A stretch of 64,000 bases of DNA from JASHPR01 sp963778075 (GCA_963778075.1 CAVZTJ010000001.1:620001-684000); one strand, 5' to 3'; shown: positions 1 through 9,170, counted from the first letter of the stretch. Notes: generated from the letters alone by a model not told the origin. Program-made: numbers and translations.

Positions 1-578
1 CCGATAACGCGACGTGACCCTATTCCGTAAGCGAGAATTATAGCTTCCTCCGCAGTTTCGCATGCCTGTCTAGGCTCGCCCGCCGCAGCATAGGCAGTAG
101 CCAGACGTGATACACACAGCGCATAGTCCCGGGCTTGGTCGCGATCGGACCATTCAGAACGGCTCTTGGCCAGAACCGGCAGGGCATTTCCGGCCTGACC
201 GGAGATAACCATTGATGCCCCGGTTTCCATAGCGATATATGTGGGACTGCAGTAAGGGGCGCGGTCTGACTCTTCCTGGCTGGTTCCGGCTATCGCCTCG
301 GCCAGCGCATTATCAGCGTCACGTGACGCTTCCGCCGTTTCACCCAATGCAGAATTAGCAAGGCCGCGCTGGCGGAGAATAACTGCCCTAAGCCGCGGGG
401 TGAGAACATCAACATTTGTAAACGCGAAGTTCGCAATCCCTCGACCCTGCGTGGGATTACCCGCTTCGGTTGCTATTGCTGACTTGCGCATGAGCGTATA
501 AGCGATAGTCCGCTGATCACCGAGTTCCATCGCGTAATCAAGCTCGCACGTGCTTTGCCGGTAGCCATGAGCCGAACC
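1..578 (-). pseudogene. C-terminal TPR part of an XRE-type regulator, headless
   Basis: Read on the minus strand this is the helical, tetratricopeptide-like C-terminal sensor region of an actinobacterial XRE-type regulator. Recognisable stretches are DYAMELGD, AYTLMRKS, LRQRGLANSALGETAEA and LATAYAAAGEP. The window edge cuts off its C-terminus. Upstream the frame meets a stop at 579-581 without a start codon, and the N-terminal helix-turn-helix domain is absent. An internal ATG (in DYAM) could give only a domainless product, so I read it as a remnant. The family assignment rests on pattern recognition. Codon bias is slightly weaker than in nearby intact genes, fitting decay or foreign origin. 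Confidence 0.65.
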
Positions 579-581
579 TCA

Positions 582-767
582 CAAAGTTGCCTGTTCACAC
601 CATGATTTAGCCTACGCCACCTCAACGCAGCCGACGCGGCGTCCGTTCGCGCAAAGTGCACGTGCACGCCTCGCGCGCGTCTGCACGCGTAGGGCCACAT
701 TTGCGCCGTGCGCGTGCGCGTGCGCTACGGAAAAAGTGCAGGTCAGAAGGCATGTCACGAAGGATGC
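582..767. other. Intergenic stretch with CG/GC-alternating DNA and a 12-bp palindrome
   Basis: No gene is supported here. The stretch contains a perfect 12-bp palindrome GTGCACGTGCAC at 656-667, followed by alternating GC/CG runs to about 735. It separates the regulator remnant from the exporter remnant. The palindrome could be a regulator site, but nothing else in the sequence supports that. Confidence 0.4.
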
Positions 768-978
768 TTGACTGACACCTTCATCGTCAGCGTGGCCGTC
801 CCATCTCCCAGTGCCGACGGCCAGATCCCTGGGGGCACCTGGGCGACGCCTACGGGCGGCGGCGCCTCTTTGTCATCGGGCTAGGCGGGTTCACCCTGGC
901 CTCGGGGCTCTGCGCCATCGCGCGCACCCAGCCGTGCTCATCATCGGCCGGCTCCTCCAGGGGATTGCTGCCGCCCTG
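768..978 (+). pseudogene. MFS drug-exporter fragment (DHA2 type), frameshifted
   Basis: Three reading frames together resemble the start of an EmrB/QacA-type 14-TM exporter. A first-helix piece (TFIVSVAVPS) is at 777-806. After a frame change comes a motif-A loop and helix (GHLGDAYGRRRLFVIGLGGF), and after another one-base shift VLIIGRLLQGIAAAL. The segment between the first helix and motif A is missing. The homology stops where the group II intron's 3' region begins at about 980. It is clearly not functional. The intact exporter at 13655 belongs to the same family, but the remnant is too short to show direct paralogy. Confidence 0.7.
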
Positions 979-994
979 CACCGGGGCCCCCTCA

Positions 995-1029
995 GAACCG
1001 TGCGTGCGCCTCATCGACGCACACGGCTC
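995..1029 (-). ncRNA. Group II intron domain V
   Basis: The minus-strand RNA starts GAGCCGUG and ends CACGGUUC. These pair over eight positions, with a two-base CG bulge on the 3' side and an upper UGCG/CGCA stem. Size (35 nt), the AGC near the base and the bulge position match the catalytic domain V of bacterial group II introns. The terminal loop is longer than the common GAAA loop. Confidence 0.75.
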
Positions 1030-2095
1030 AAGCAAGCCCCGAGGACGTTGCGGGCTGGGGTACTGGCATCCTGCGTTTGCGGGCCTGAAGCTCGCGGCGG
1101 CAGGAGGCGTGTATCAAGCGGGTTCGAACACCGTCCGGCGTGCCGCGCCTGTCCTGGTGGACGAGGTAGTCGGCGGCAATCGCCCTCCGGACCACGCTCA
1201 GCCACCATCGTTCCCAGTCCGCTGGGGACTGGGGCTGGTCGGCGGTGAGCAGCGGGTCGCGGCAGAGCGGGCAGCGCCCGGCCTGCCTGGTGAGCAGGCG
1301 CAGGTTGTAGCTGTCTAGCGGGGGTTTGACCCGCTGCCGCCGGGCGGCCCAGTAGTCGGCCAGGCCCGGATCGTCAGGAGACGCCGTGCCTGTGACCAGC
1401 TGGTGCCGGATGATCGGAGTCCAGGCGAACTTGATCAGGTGCGGGACGCTGCCGCGCGGGTCGCGCCCGGCCCGGTTCCCGAACACCCACCTGTCGTTCC
1501 TGAACTTGTTGAACCTGCCGAAGTAGTGCTGAACAACCCACCGCTTCGGCTTTCCGCCGTGGGAGCGCTTGGCCCACCGGTAGGTGAGCTTCCACATGTA
1601 GTCGTCCAGGTCTCCGAAGATCTTGCTGGACACTACTCCCTGATAGTAGGCAGCCCAGCCCCGGATGATGGGGGTGAGCGCGGCGATGACCGCCGCCGCG
1701 TTCGAGCCGCGCAAAGCGCGCATCTCGGCGGCGAGCCTGGTGCGGAGTCGCTTGACGGCCGCGCTGCTCGGCTTGATCAGCAGCTTGCCGTTCTGGTAGC
1801 GGCGGACGTTGAACCCCAGGAAGTCGAACCCCTCGCAGAGGTTTACGATCTTGGTCTTGTCCTCGTTGAAGACAAGCCCCCTGGGCGCCAGCCACTTGGC
1901 CAGGTCGGCCTTGACCTGCTGGGCCTGCCACTGGGTGTGGCAGCACACAACAAGGTCATCGGCGTACCTGACCAGGACGGGGGAGCCCGGCATGGTGTCA
2001 CCGGCGTTCTTGCCGACGGCTTGATACCGGACCCCTGCGGCCTCCTCCAGCCCGTGGAGCGCCACGTTCATCATCAACGGGCTGATCACGCCGCC
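1028..2095 (-). pseudogene. Group II intron reverse transcriptase/maturase, C-terminal part
   Basis: This is the C-terminal two thirds of the intron-encoded protein. It begins with VISPLMMN directly after the transposon junction and carries the RT catalytic motif VRYADD, the thumb/maturase domain X and an HNH-type endonuclease tail (CPLCRDPL ... HASCRREL). The N-terminal part lies 8.4 kb away at 10553-11305 on the same strand. Together they would make a full-length group II RT of about 600 residues. Neither half can work alone in cis; the frame itself is open and well preserved, so the interruption is probably recent. Confidence 0.85.
2090..2095. repeat. Target-site duplication, left copy (GCCGCC)
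   Basis: The six bases adjoining the left inverted repeat are GCCGCC in plus orientation. The same hexamer is at 10553-10558 beyond the right end. Only one copy is needed to rebuild the RT reading frame, so this is the likely duplicated target or crossover core. Confidence 0.7.
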
Positions 2096-2177
2096 TTATG
2101 AGCAGTGCCGGGTTATGCGCAGCGCCGGCCTGCTCGCCCTGGTGACAGCGCTGTCGGCGGTCGAGCACTGCGCATAA
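2096..2177 (+). repeat. Left terminal inverted repeat, 82 bp
   Basis: Matches the reverse complement of 10445-10526 at 81 of 82 positions; the single difference is A versus G at 2164. It contains three copies of the decamer TTATGMGCAG: at 2096-2105 and 2113-2122 in plus orientation and at 2168-2177 inverted. These are probable recombinase-binding half-sites. Confidence 0.95.
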
Positions 2178-2196
2178 CCCTTCCTGGTGCGGTGGC

Positions 2197-3246
2197 TCAC
2201 AGGCTGGCGAGCCAGCTGAGCAGTCCGGGATCCTGGTTCCATTCGGGCAGGTCGTCGCTGACGATGTCGGTGCAGGCGGCTTCGAGGGCTTTGCGCTTGG
2301 CCTCGGTGGAGGCCCGGGCGTAAATATCGGTGGTGGCCAGCTCGGCATGCCCGAGGATGTCGCGGATGTAGGGCAATGGCACACCTCCGTCGTAGAGGTG
2401 CATGGCCCGGGAATGGCGTAGCACATGCGGGCTGAGGTCGGCGTCGGCGAGTGCCGGATCGTCGGCCTGGGCCTGGTATTTGCTGATGATCCAGGCGATC
2501 CCGCCGCGGCTGAGCTTGCTGCCGTGCTGGCTGGCGAACAGCGGGTGATCGGCGCGGCCGGGCTGGTCGAGGCCGTGCTCGGCAAGGTAGGCGCTCAGCA
2601 GCGCTGCGGTGCTGGCGCCGAGCGGGACGTGACGGATCTTGCGGCCCTTGCCGGTCAGCATGGCCAGAGGCGGGGGCTGCAGGCGGATGTCGCGCACGGT
2701 CAGGTCGGCGAGCTCGGAAACTCTGGCGGCGCTGTCGTAGAGGGCGGCCAGCAGGGTCGCATCACGGCGGCCCCGCCGGGTGGACCGGTCGGGCTGGTCG
2801 AGCAGACGGCGGGTCTGCTCGACGGTGAGGTGATTCACGCCTGCCCTGGCCTTCTTCTTGGCGGGGATGGCGAGGATGTCCTGGCAGTCCGCCATCCGGG
2901 CAGGCTCTTGTGACTGCAGCCACCGGAAGAACGAGCTGATCGCCGCCAGGCGCTGGTTGCGGGTCGAGATGCTGTTGTGCCGTTCGGCCTCCAGCCAGCT
3001 CAGGAACCCGGTGATGGCGGCAGCGTCGATGTGATCGAGGGTCAGCTTGTCCGGCGGGATGGACCGCCCGTCGCTGAAGAAGGCGATCAGCAGCCGGAAG
3101 GTGTCCCGGCAGGACGCGATCGTGTTCGGTGAGCAGCCGCGCAGCCCGGCCAGGTGCGAGGTGAGGAAGCGGCGCAGGAAGACCGCGAAGTCAGTCGCCA
3201 CGGCACGGCCCTGCCGCGACGGGCGGGACGATATCCCCGAAGGCAT
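2197..3246 (-). CDS. Tyrosine recombinase D (RitC-like), terminal gene of the transposon
   Basis: Site-specific DNA recombinase of the phage integrase/XerC-D family, presumably cutting and rejoining element ends. An N-terminal SAM-like core-binding domain spans roughly residues 20-125, and the catalytic domain follows. The expected residues are present: Arg175 (AARVSELADL), Lys200, His274-x-x-Arg277 (HVLRH), His300 (ILGH) and nucleophile Tyr309 (DIYARAS). Length 349 aa is normal for the family. The gene overlaps the upstream recombinase by about 50 nt in another frame; a GTG at 3201 is an alternative start that shortens the overlap to 11 nt. The stop lies 20 bp inside the left inverted repeat. 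Confidence 0.9.
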   Translation of the reverse strand: MPSGISSRPSRQGRAVATDFAVFLRRFLTSHLAGLRGCSPNTIASCRDTFRLLIAFFSDGRSIPPDKLTLDHIDAAAITGFLSWLEAERHNSISTRNQRLAAISSFFRWLQSQEPARMADCQDILAIPAKKKARAGVNHLTVEQTRRLLDQPDRSTRRGRRDATLLAALYDSAARVSELADLTVRDIRLQPPPLAMLTGKGRKIRHVPLGASTAALLSAYLAEHGLDQPGRADHPLFASQHGSKLSRGGIAWIISKYQAQADDPALADADLSPHVLRHSRAMHLYDGGVPLPYIRDILGHAELATTDIYARASTEAKRKALEAACTDIVSDDLPEWNQDPGLLSWLASL

Positions 3247-4213
3247 GCTGGACCCGGGCGATGATGTGCGGGCAGGACTCGGCGGTCAGCCTCAGGTAGT
3301 AGCCGGTGTCGGCGATCGAGGAGTGGCCCATGTAGGCCTGCAGGACCGGCAGTAACGCGCCGGCGTCCTCGCCGCGGGCGAACCACGACCGCACATTATT
3401 CACCGCCATCGTGTGCCGCAGATCATGGACTCTTGGGCCGTGGCCCCGGCCGCCGTGGGGAATGCGGGCCTGCCACAAGAACCGGCGGAAGTTCTTGTCG
3501 ATGTTGGCGAGCGTCAGCGGCTGCCCGGTGCTGCCGGGGAAGAACCACTCCCCGCCGGTGCGCCCGGCGACGCGTGCGTGATAGTCAGCCAGCCTGTCGC
3601 GCAGCGGCACGCTGACCGGCACCTGCCGGTCCTTGCCGCCCTTGCCGTCGAGGATTGTCAGCACGCCGGCCTCGACGTCGACGTCGCCGAAGCGCAGCAG
3701 CCGTGCCTCGGAGGCACGCAGGCCGCAGGCGTAGATCGTGCGGAACAGCACCGGCATCACCAGGTGCCGGAACGGGACCTGCGAGTCGTAGTGACAGCAG
3801 TCGGTCTGGGCGAACAGGGCCGCCAGCTCCTGGTCAGTGTAGATGTGCGGGACATAGCGCGCGGGCCTGGGAAGCGCCCCGCCGGGCAGGACGTAGGCCG
3901 GCATCCCCCGGCGTCCCAGCCAGCGGGCCAGCTCCCGCACCGGCGCGGCCAGGCCGTGCAGGGTCGCCGGCTTGACCCCCCGCTGCCGGGCAGCCGCGAT
4001 CCACGCCTCAACCGAATCGCGGGTGGGTGCCTGCAGCCCGGGGAACCGGCTGGCCGAGAACGCGGCGAAGCGGGCCAGCACCCGCTCCTGGTCGTCGTAC
4101 TTATAGCCCGTGGCGCGCTTCTCGGTGACCAGGGCCGTGATCGCGCCGGCCATCGTGATGGCGGCGCTCACCGTGACACCCCTGACACCGGCGCGTCCGG
4201 GTCCAGCGCGCAC
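3191..4213 (-). CDS. Tyrosine recombinase C (RitB-like)
   Basis: Phage-integrase-type recombinase of up to 340 aa. The core-binding domain covers about residues 20-110. Catalytic residues are Arg166 (GLRASEARLL), Lys191 (GKGGKD), His263-x-x-Arg266 (HDLRH), His297 (YMGH) and Tyr305 or Tyr306 (GYYLRL). A GTG at 4171 gives the more conventional start (VSAAITMAG). Its 3' end overlaps recombinase D, the tight coupling typical of RIT recombinases, which are thought to act together. The SDR gene sits just upstream, separated by 86 bp. Confidence 0.9.
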   Translation of the reverse strand: MRAGPGRAGVRGVTVSAAITMAGAITALVTEKRATGYKYDDQERVLARFAAFSASRFPGLQAPTRDSVEAWIAAARQRGVKPATLHGLAAPVRELARWLGRRGMPAYVLPGGALPRPARYVPHIYTDQELAALFAQTDCCHYDSQVPFRHLVMPVLFRTIYACGLRASEARLLRFGDVDVEAGVLTILDGKGGKDRQVPVSVPLRDRLADYHARVAGRTGGEWFFPGSTGQPLTLANIDKNFRRFLWQARIPHGGRGHGPRVHDLRHTMAVNNVRSWFARGEDAGALLPVLQAYMGHSSIADTGYYLRLTAESCPHIIARVQHAFGDIVPPVAAGPCRGD

Positions 4214-4299
4214 TTCGACAGCAGGCCCAGGGAGGATTTCTCTGGCGGAGTCAGATATCGCAACTGTCTGAATGCCTTCCGCTCGGTGCGGCCCGGAGG

Positions 4300-5136
4300 T
4301 CAGTCGAAGCGGCGGAAGCCGCCTTCGGTGTTGATGATCTGCCCGGTGATCCAGGCGGCTTCGTCGGTGGCCAGCCAGGCAATGAGGCGGGCCGGGTCGT
4401 CGGGCGTTCCCCAGTGTCCCTGGGGGAAGTGCCGACGGACGGTCTTGTGGTCGTCGAGTGTGGAGTAGCCGGTGTCGACCGGGCCAGGGTTGACGGTGTT
4501 GAGGGTGATCGTCTGGTCTGCGAGGTAGTCGGCGAGGGTGCGGGTGATCGAGGCGAGGGCGCCTTTGCTGGTGGCGTAGGCGATCTGGCCGGTCATGGGG
4601 CCGAGGTCCTGCCCGGAGGTCATGAAGATGATCCGGCCGCCCGGGCGGCCGTCGTGCCGGGCGGCGAAGGCCTGGGCCAGCAGGATGGCCGAGCGAGTGT
4701 TGACGGCCCAGTGCGTGTCGAGCACGGCGGCGTCGAGAATGCCGAGCGGGCCGTCGCCGCCGCTGCGGGCGTGGTTGCAGATGAGTATGTCCAGGTGCCC
4801 GAACCGGCCGGCGGCCGCGGTGATGAGCTGTTCCGGGGCACCGGGTGCGGCGAGGTCGAGTTCTGTGTCGTGAACGCGGGTGCCGTCGGCGGCCAGCGCG
4901 CTGCTCACGCCGTCGATGACGGCCTGGATGCCGTCGGGGTCGGCGCCCCAGGGCTGGTCGCGGTCGTGCGGGGTGTAGTGGTGAAGGAACAAGCTGGCGC
5001 CGAGGGCGGCCAGCCGGCGGGCAGTGGCGTATCCGATGCCGGCGCGGCGGCTGACGCCGGTCACCAGTGCCGCTCGTCCCCGCAACGGGAGCGGGTCCCG
5101 GCGGAGCTGAGCGGGAGAGAGTTCGCCTGGGTTCAT
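4300..5136 (-). CDS. SDR-family oxidoreductase, transposon passenger
   Basis: A 278-aa short-chain dehydrogenase/reductase with an N-terminal Rossmann fold. The cofactor loop is TGVSRRAGIG, the NNAG-equivalent is NHAR, and the catalytic pair is YATSK with an upstream Ser in MTSGQ. The C-terminal GGFRRFD region is typical of 3-oxoacyl-reductase-like SDRs. Start ATG at 5136 is chosen because it begins the SDR domain; the frame stays open further upstream only as an antisense-free shadow of the neighbouring gene. It is the sole metabolic gene in the transposon and lies between the accessory protein and recombinase C. Substrate unknown; a detoxification or resistance role is possible but unproven. 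Confidence 0.85.
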   Translation of the reverse strand: MNPGELSPAQLRRDPLPLRGRAALVTGVSRRAGIGYATARRLAALGASLFLHHYTPHDRDQPWGADPDGIQAVIDGVSSALAADGTRVHDTELDLAAPGAPEQLITAAAGRFGHLDILICNHARSGGDGPLGILDAAVLDTHWAVNTRSAILLAQAFAARHDGRPGGRIIFMTSGQDLGPMTGQIAYATSKGALASITRTLADYLADQTITLNTVNPGPVDTGYSTLDDHKTVRRHFPQGHWGTPDDPARLIAWLATDEAAWITGQIINTEGGFRRFD

Positions 5137-5174
5137 GTTCGAAGGTCCTTGCGTTGTGTCGGAGTTCAGGGGCG

Positions 5175-7580
5175 CTAGCCTGCCGGGTTCCGGCGGCTGA
5201 TCTCGGCGGCGTAGGCGGCCCAGTCGCCGCTGCTGGCGCGTTGCCAGGCGACCGCGACGGCGATATGGATGCCGAGCATCTTGGCGAGCATTCCGGCGGG
5301 CAGGTCGGTGGCGAGCTGGAAGAGCGCAGCGGACCGGGACTGCCCGGGACGGACGCCGAGCTGGTTGAGCCGTTCGGTCATGCGGAAGGCGCTGAGGGCG
5401 CGTCCGGGCCGGCCGCCGGGGAACAGCCAGGGCGACGTGCCCGGGTCGCCGATAACGGCGTGGCCTTTGCGCGTCGCGGCGGCCTGGCGGACCAGCCCGG
5501 CCAGCGGTTCGGGGAGCAGGATCGGCTCGTGCCCCAGTTGGAGGCGGACCTGGTTGCCGCTGGCGTGGACGTGTTCGAGGGTGAGGCGGACGATGCGGCT
5601 GGCGGGCTGGGCGTAGAGGAGCACGAGCAGCCCGGCGACCCGGTCCTCGGGGTTGACGGTGTCGTCGTGCAGCAGCCAGCGGGCCTGCTCCCAGCGAGTC
5701 TCGGTGTCGATGACCCCGGTGGGGCCGCCCCACTTGACCGCTGCGAAGTCCAGCTGGGTCAGTTTCTGCCGGCGGGCCCACCGGACGAAGTTCCCGGCGC
5801 TTTCCCGGTGGGTGGCCTCCGGGCTGGCCAGCCATGCCTCCAGGTCGCCTTGGCGGGCGGTGGCGAGGGTGAGGCCGTGGGCGGAGAGCCAGTCGAGCAG
5901 GACGATGGCCGCGCTGATGTTGCCCCGTGCCGCGGCGGACTGGCTGCGGGTGGTGTCGGCGCCGGCCAGCCGCCTGCGCAGCCGGCGGACGACGTGCCAG
6001 GTGGCGTAGCGGTGCAGCAGCTTCCGCTCGTCGGGGTCTGGCCGCGCCGCGATGGCGCGGGCAGTCCAGTGTTCCAGCCGGGCCATGTGCTCGTCGCGGG
6101 GCGGCAGCGAGCCGATGGCGACCAGGACGCTGCGCAGGTGCTCGACCGGCTTGCCGTCGGGCAGTTCGTCGAGGGCGGCGTGGGTGAGCCGCTCGCCGGC
6201 GTCCAGGCCGCGCAGGGTACTCGCGGACGCGCTGTCGAGCCAGGCGGTCACCGTGCTGGTCCGGTCCGTCGCGGCGAGGGAGTCGTGCAAGGCCTGCAGG
6301 TGCGGGCGGATGCGGCCGGCTTCGTCGCCCAGCAGCTCGCGGAGCTGCTGCCGGACGGCGCAGCGGGCGCACCGCCCGGAGCGGATCCGTCCCGGCTGTC
6401 CGCAGTCCGGGCAGCTGCGCCAGAATCCCGGGTCGTCCAGGGTGCAGGCAGCACAGAGCGGCTGGTCGAGGGTGCCTCCGCGGACTGGCCGGTCCTGGCC
6501 GCAGCCGGCGCAGCGGGCCCAGCGTTGCCGGCATGCGTCGCACCATGGCTGCCCGGTCGCAACGGAGATGCAGCACGGTGCCTCGCGACTGCAGATCGAG
6601 CAGGTCATCGTCTTCACCGGCCGGCAGGCCTCGCAGAGCGGACCGTCAGGCGTGCGGACGCTGACCCGGCGGCGACGGCCGCAGTCAATGCAGTTTTCCT
6701 GGTTAGCCGGGTCGGTGATCAGACAGTAGGGACACAGCGGTCTGCCCTGCTCGTCGCGTATGGCGGTCTCGCGGACCGCGCCGCAGCGGAAACAGGGCTG
6801 GGCCCGGGTCTTGGCCGTGCAGTTGCGGCAGAGCCATTGCCCGCCAATGGGCCGGTGCAGGTGGATGACCCGCCCGCAGCCAGGGCAGACCGGGTGGGTG
6901 ATCGCTTGCGCTCCGGCGTCGCAGAGTTTGTCGATCAGCCGGAGCACCGAGGGGACGGGAGCTTCGGCGCCGGTTCCGGTGAGCAGGCCGGGCCGGTCTT
7001 GCAGCACCCAGGCCAGGCGCTGGCGCTGCCCGGCGCGGGGAACGGCCGCCGATACCGCCTCGGCGACCTGGGCGGCCGACAGCGTCGGGTCGGTGCCCGT
7101 GACGATTTCGGTGATCAGGTCCACAGGGTCACGCCCGTCATCGGGCGGGCACTGGGCGCACCGGGGGCGCCCGCCGCGATCACGACAGCGGACCCGCCTG
7201 AGCTTGCCGCATGCCGCGCAGGGCTCCCGGGCCGGGCCGCAGACTCCGCAGTACCAGTCCTCGCCGCGGCGCTGGAAAGTGCGCAACTGTTTGCCGCATT
7301 CCGCGCAGAAAGGCGGCGAGATCCGGGTCGCGCCGGCTTTGCGCAGCGCGATGAGCAGGTCTGCGACCGCCCGGGGACCTGGGGACGCGCCGTCGGCCAG
7401 CACCGCTGGCCTGTCCAGTAGGGCCTGGGCCAGCCTGCGGCGTTTCGCGCGGCCGCCGGCCAGGCTCTCGACCACCCCGGTGACTGCCGCACGGTCCAGG
7501 GACGGCTCGTGCCTGATGATCAGGTCGGCAAGGACGCCGACTGGGTCGGCGACCACCTCGGGCGCCAGCGCTGCGGGCAC
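5175..7580 (-). CDS. Zinc-ribbon protein with catalytically dead tyrosine-recombinase fold
   Basis: The 801-aa product has two parts. Residues 92-407 hold a long series of CxxC pairs, enough for several zinc ribbons. The N-terminal helical unit plus ribbon occurs twice (about residues 15-145 and 150-290). The remaining C-terminal half resembles a core-binding plus catalytic recombinase domain: an SAM-like segment, then ASRIVRLTLEHV where the first catalytic Arg region lies, and RSAALFQLATDLPAGMLAKM. The HxxR motif has become RSAAL, the conserved GH is GI, and no Tyr sits at the nucleophile position. I infer a DNA-binding architectural partner of the active recombinases. GTG start at 7580, three bases after the HTH stop. 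Confidence 0.75.
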   Translation of the reverse strand: MPAALAPEVVADPVGVLADLIIRHEPSLDRAAVTGVVESLAGGRAKRRRLAQALLDRPAVLADGASPGPRAVADLLIALRKAGATRISPPFCAECGKQLRTFQRRGEDWYCGVCGPAREPCAACGKLRRVRCRDRGGRPRCAQCPPDDGRDPVDLITEIVTGTDPTLSAAQVAEAVSAAVPRAGQRQRLAWVLQDRPGLLTGTGAEAPVPSVLRLIDKLCDAGAQAITHPVCPGCGRVIHLHRPIGGQWLCRNCTAKTRAQPCFRCGAVRETAIRDEQGRPLCPYCLITDPANQENCIDCGRRRRVSVRTPDGPLCEACRPVKTMTCSICSREAPCCISVATGQPWCDACRQRWARCAGCGQDRPVRGGTLDQPLCAACTLDDPGFWRSCPDCGQPGRIRSGRCARCAVRQQLRELLGDEAGRIRPHLQALHDSLAATDRTSTVTAWLDSASASTLRGLDAGERLTHAALDELPDGKPVEHLRSVLVAIGSLPPRDEHMARLEHWTARAIAARPDPDERKLLHRYATWHVVRRLRRRLAGADTTRSQSAAARGNISAAIVLLDWLSAHGLTLATARQGDLEAWLASPEATHRESAGNFVRWARRQKLTQLDFAAVKWGGPTGVIDTETRWEQARWLLHDDTVNPEDRVAGLLVLLYAQPASRIVRLTLEHVHASGNQVRLQLGHEPILLPEPLAGLVRQAAATRKGHAVIGDPGTSPWLFPGGRPGRALSAFRMTERLNQLGVRPGQSRSAALFQLATDLPAGMLAKMLGIHIAVAVAWQRASSGDWAAYAAEISRRNPAG

Positions 7581-7583
7581 CGC

Positions 7584-7916
7584 TCACTCGCTGGCGCCGG
7601 TGATGCGGGCCCGCCTGGGCCGCAAGCTCCCGATGCCGGCGTCCTCGCCGCTGGCCGTGCGCTTCATGGCCGCGGGCCTGGCCACGGCGACCGGCTCGAT
7701 CAGGTCCTCCATCGTGCAACCGAGGATGTCGAGCAGCGCCATCAGTATCTTCAGGCTGAGCCGTTCCGGTCGTTCCGCGACCAGCCGGTAGACCTGGCTG
7801 GAGGACAGGTGGATCTCCCGCTGCGCCAGCGGCTCCAGCAGGTCAGTGGTCTGGAACATCTCCCGGCTGGCCATGACCTGCCGCAGGTTCCACCGGTAGT
7901 CGAGTTTGCGGGGCAT
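7584..7916 (-). CDS. Small Cro/C1-type helix-turn-helix protein
   Basis: A 110-aa protein whose first 75 residues form a HTH of the Xre/Cro type: MASREMFQTTDLLEPL is the first helical part, then IHLSSSQVYRLVAERPERLS with recognition helix, then the MALLDILGCTMEDLI closing helix. The C-terminal 30 residues are basic and probably disordered. It is directly abutted by recombinase B upstream (stop TGA adjoining the ATG) and by the zinc-ribbon protein downstream, so it is co-translated. It could repress the operon or direct the recombinases; no operator can be assigned from sequence. Confidence 0.85.
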   Translation of the reverse strand: MPRKLDYRWNLRQVMASREMFQTTDLLEPLAQREIHLSSSQVYRLVAERPERLSLKILMALLDILGCTMEDLIEPVAVARPAAMKRTASGEDAGIGSLRPRRARITGASE

Positions 7917-9038
7917 TCACGATTCCTTCCCGGTGCCGGCCACGTGGCCCAGAGCCGGGCTGAGCGCCTTGCGCAGCGCGGTGTTCATGAAATCACCAGA
8001 TACATGCGTGTAGATCGCCGTCGAAGTGTCGCATCGGTGCCCAACAGCCTCCTGGATGAACCGGCGGTCAACCCCTTGCTCGGTGAGGTGGGTGACCCAA
8101 GAGTGGCGGAGGCTGTGCGGGGACAGGGCTTCCGGCAGCCCGAGCGCATCGCGGTAGGCCACGAAACGGGCGTTGATCTCCGCCGGCTTGATCCGCCCGC
8201 CCCGCTCGGTCACCCACAGCGCCGGATGGTCCTCGCAGCCGAACCTCGGCCGGATGTTCTCCGCGTAATCGGCGACGGCCTCCACCGCCCAGCCCATTAC
8301 CGAAGGCACGTTGCGCCGCCGCGGCGGCTGGCCGCGCACCGCCTTGCCGTAGCGGACGTGCAGCATCCCGTACCGGCCGAACTCCGGGGCGGCGGGATTG
8401 CGGCCCCAGTCCGCGATGTCGAGCTTCGCCGATTCGGACCTGCGAAGGCCCCATCCGTAGATCGCCTTGAACAACGTGGCGTCGCGGTAGGCCGCCAGCG
8501 CCCCCTTGCGCTTCGCCTTCACCGCCCGCTCCACCTGGTCGTCGGCGTAATCGAGGAACCGCTGCAGTTCCTCGCGGGTGAACGGGCGGGCTTCCGGGCT
8601 GCCCTCGTACTCGTTCAGGTGCGCCATGGTGTTCCACTCATGGCACACCGGAACCGGGTGCGCCCCCGGGCCGAACGCCTTCTCGCACTCCGCCGCCCAG
8701 CCATAGCGGCCGTCGCACAGGTACTCGCTGAACAGCCGCAGGTCAGTCTGGTAGCCCCGGACCGTCGACGGCGCCAGGTGCCGCTCGCCGGCCAGAGTCA
8801 GCGTCCACTCCTCGACATGCCCAGGTCCCCAGTTCCACGGGTAGTCGTTGGTGAACTCGATGAACGCCCGCACCAGCCGCTCCCGCGGCGCGATCGTCGC
8901 GTCCCGCAGCCCGCGGGCTTTCTGCTGCGCCCGCCAGCCGCTCAGCATCGCCTCGGTCATCGCGTCCTCCGGCCGCAGCTGCACAACCCCGGACACCAGT
9001 TCCAGGCGCGCCGCGCCGGCCAGATCACCTCGCCCCAC
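7917..9038 (-). CDS. Tyrosine recombinase B, extra member of the set
   Basis: A 373-aa phage-integrase-family recombinase. The core-binding domain (about 28-130) is followed by a catalytic domain with Arg199/200 (WGLRRSESAKL), Lys232, His308-x-x-Arg311 (HSLRH), His334 (VGHR) and Tyr343 (AIYTHVSG). All catalytic positions are intact. It is operonic with the HTH and zinc-ribbon genes, forming an accessory module between recombinase A and recombinases C/D, where a classical RIT trio would have no gap. This suggests that a second recombination module merged with an RIT element. The GTG/ATG choice near the N-terminus is uncertain; an internal Met at residue 27 is an option. Confidence 0.9.
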   Translation of the reverse strand: MGRGDLAGAARLELVSGVVQLRPEDAMTEAMLSGWRAQQKARGLRDATIAPRERLVRAFIEFTNDYPWNWGPGHVEEWTLTLAGERHLAPSTVRGYQTDLRLFSEYLCDGRYGWAAECEKAFGPGAHPVPVCHEWNTMAHLNEYEGSPEARPFTREELQRFLDYADDQVERAVKAKRKGALAAYRDATLFKAIYGWGLRRSESAKLDIADWGRNPAAPEFGRYGMLHVRYGKAVRGQPPRRRNVPSVMGWAVEAVADYAENIRPRFGCEDHPALWVTERGGRIKPAEINARFVAYRDALGLPEALSPHSLRHSWVTHLTEQGVDRRFIQEAVGHRCDTSTAIYTHVSGDFMNTALRKALSPALGHVAGTGKES

Positions 9039-9170
9039 CCTGCCCTCCAGCCCCGCAAACCGCTTCCGTCAGAAGGAAGGATCATGCGCCTAACGGGATC
9101 ATCGCGCAACTCATGCAGGTCAGACAGTGCGGCAAGTCAGCGGAGCTCAGTCATTGCCGACCCCCGCTCA

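Noticed and set aside
5137..6576. Upstream extension of the SDR frame to 758 codons
   Set aside because: The extra part is an Arg/Pro-rich shadow of the zinc-ribbon gene on the same strand; the SDR domain begins at 5136.
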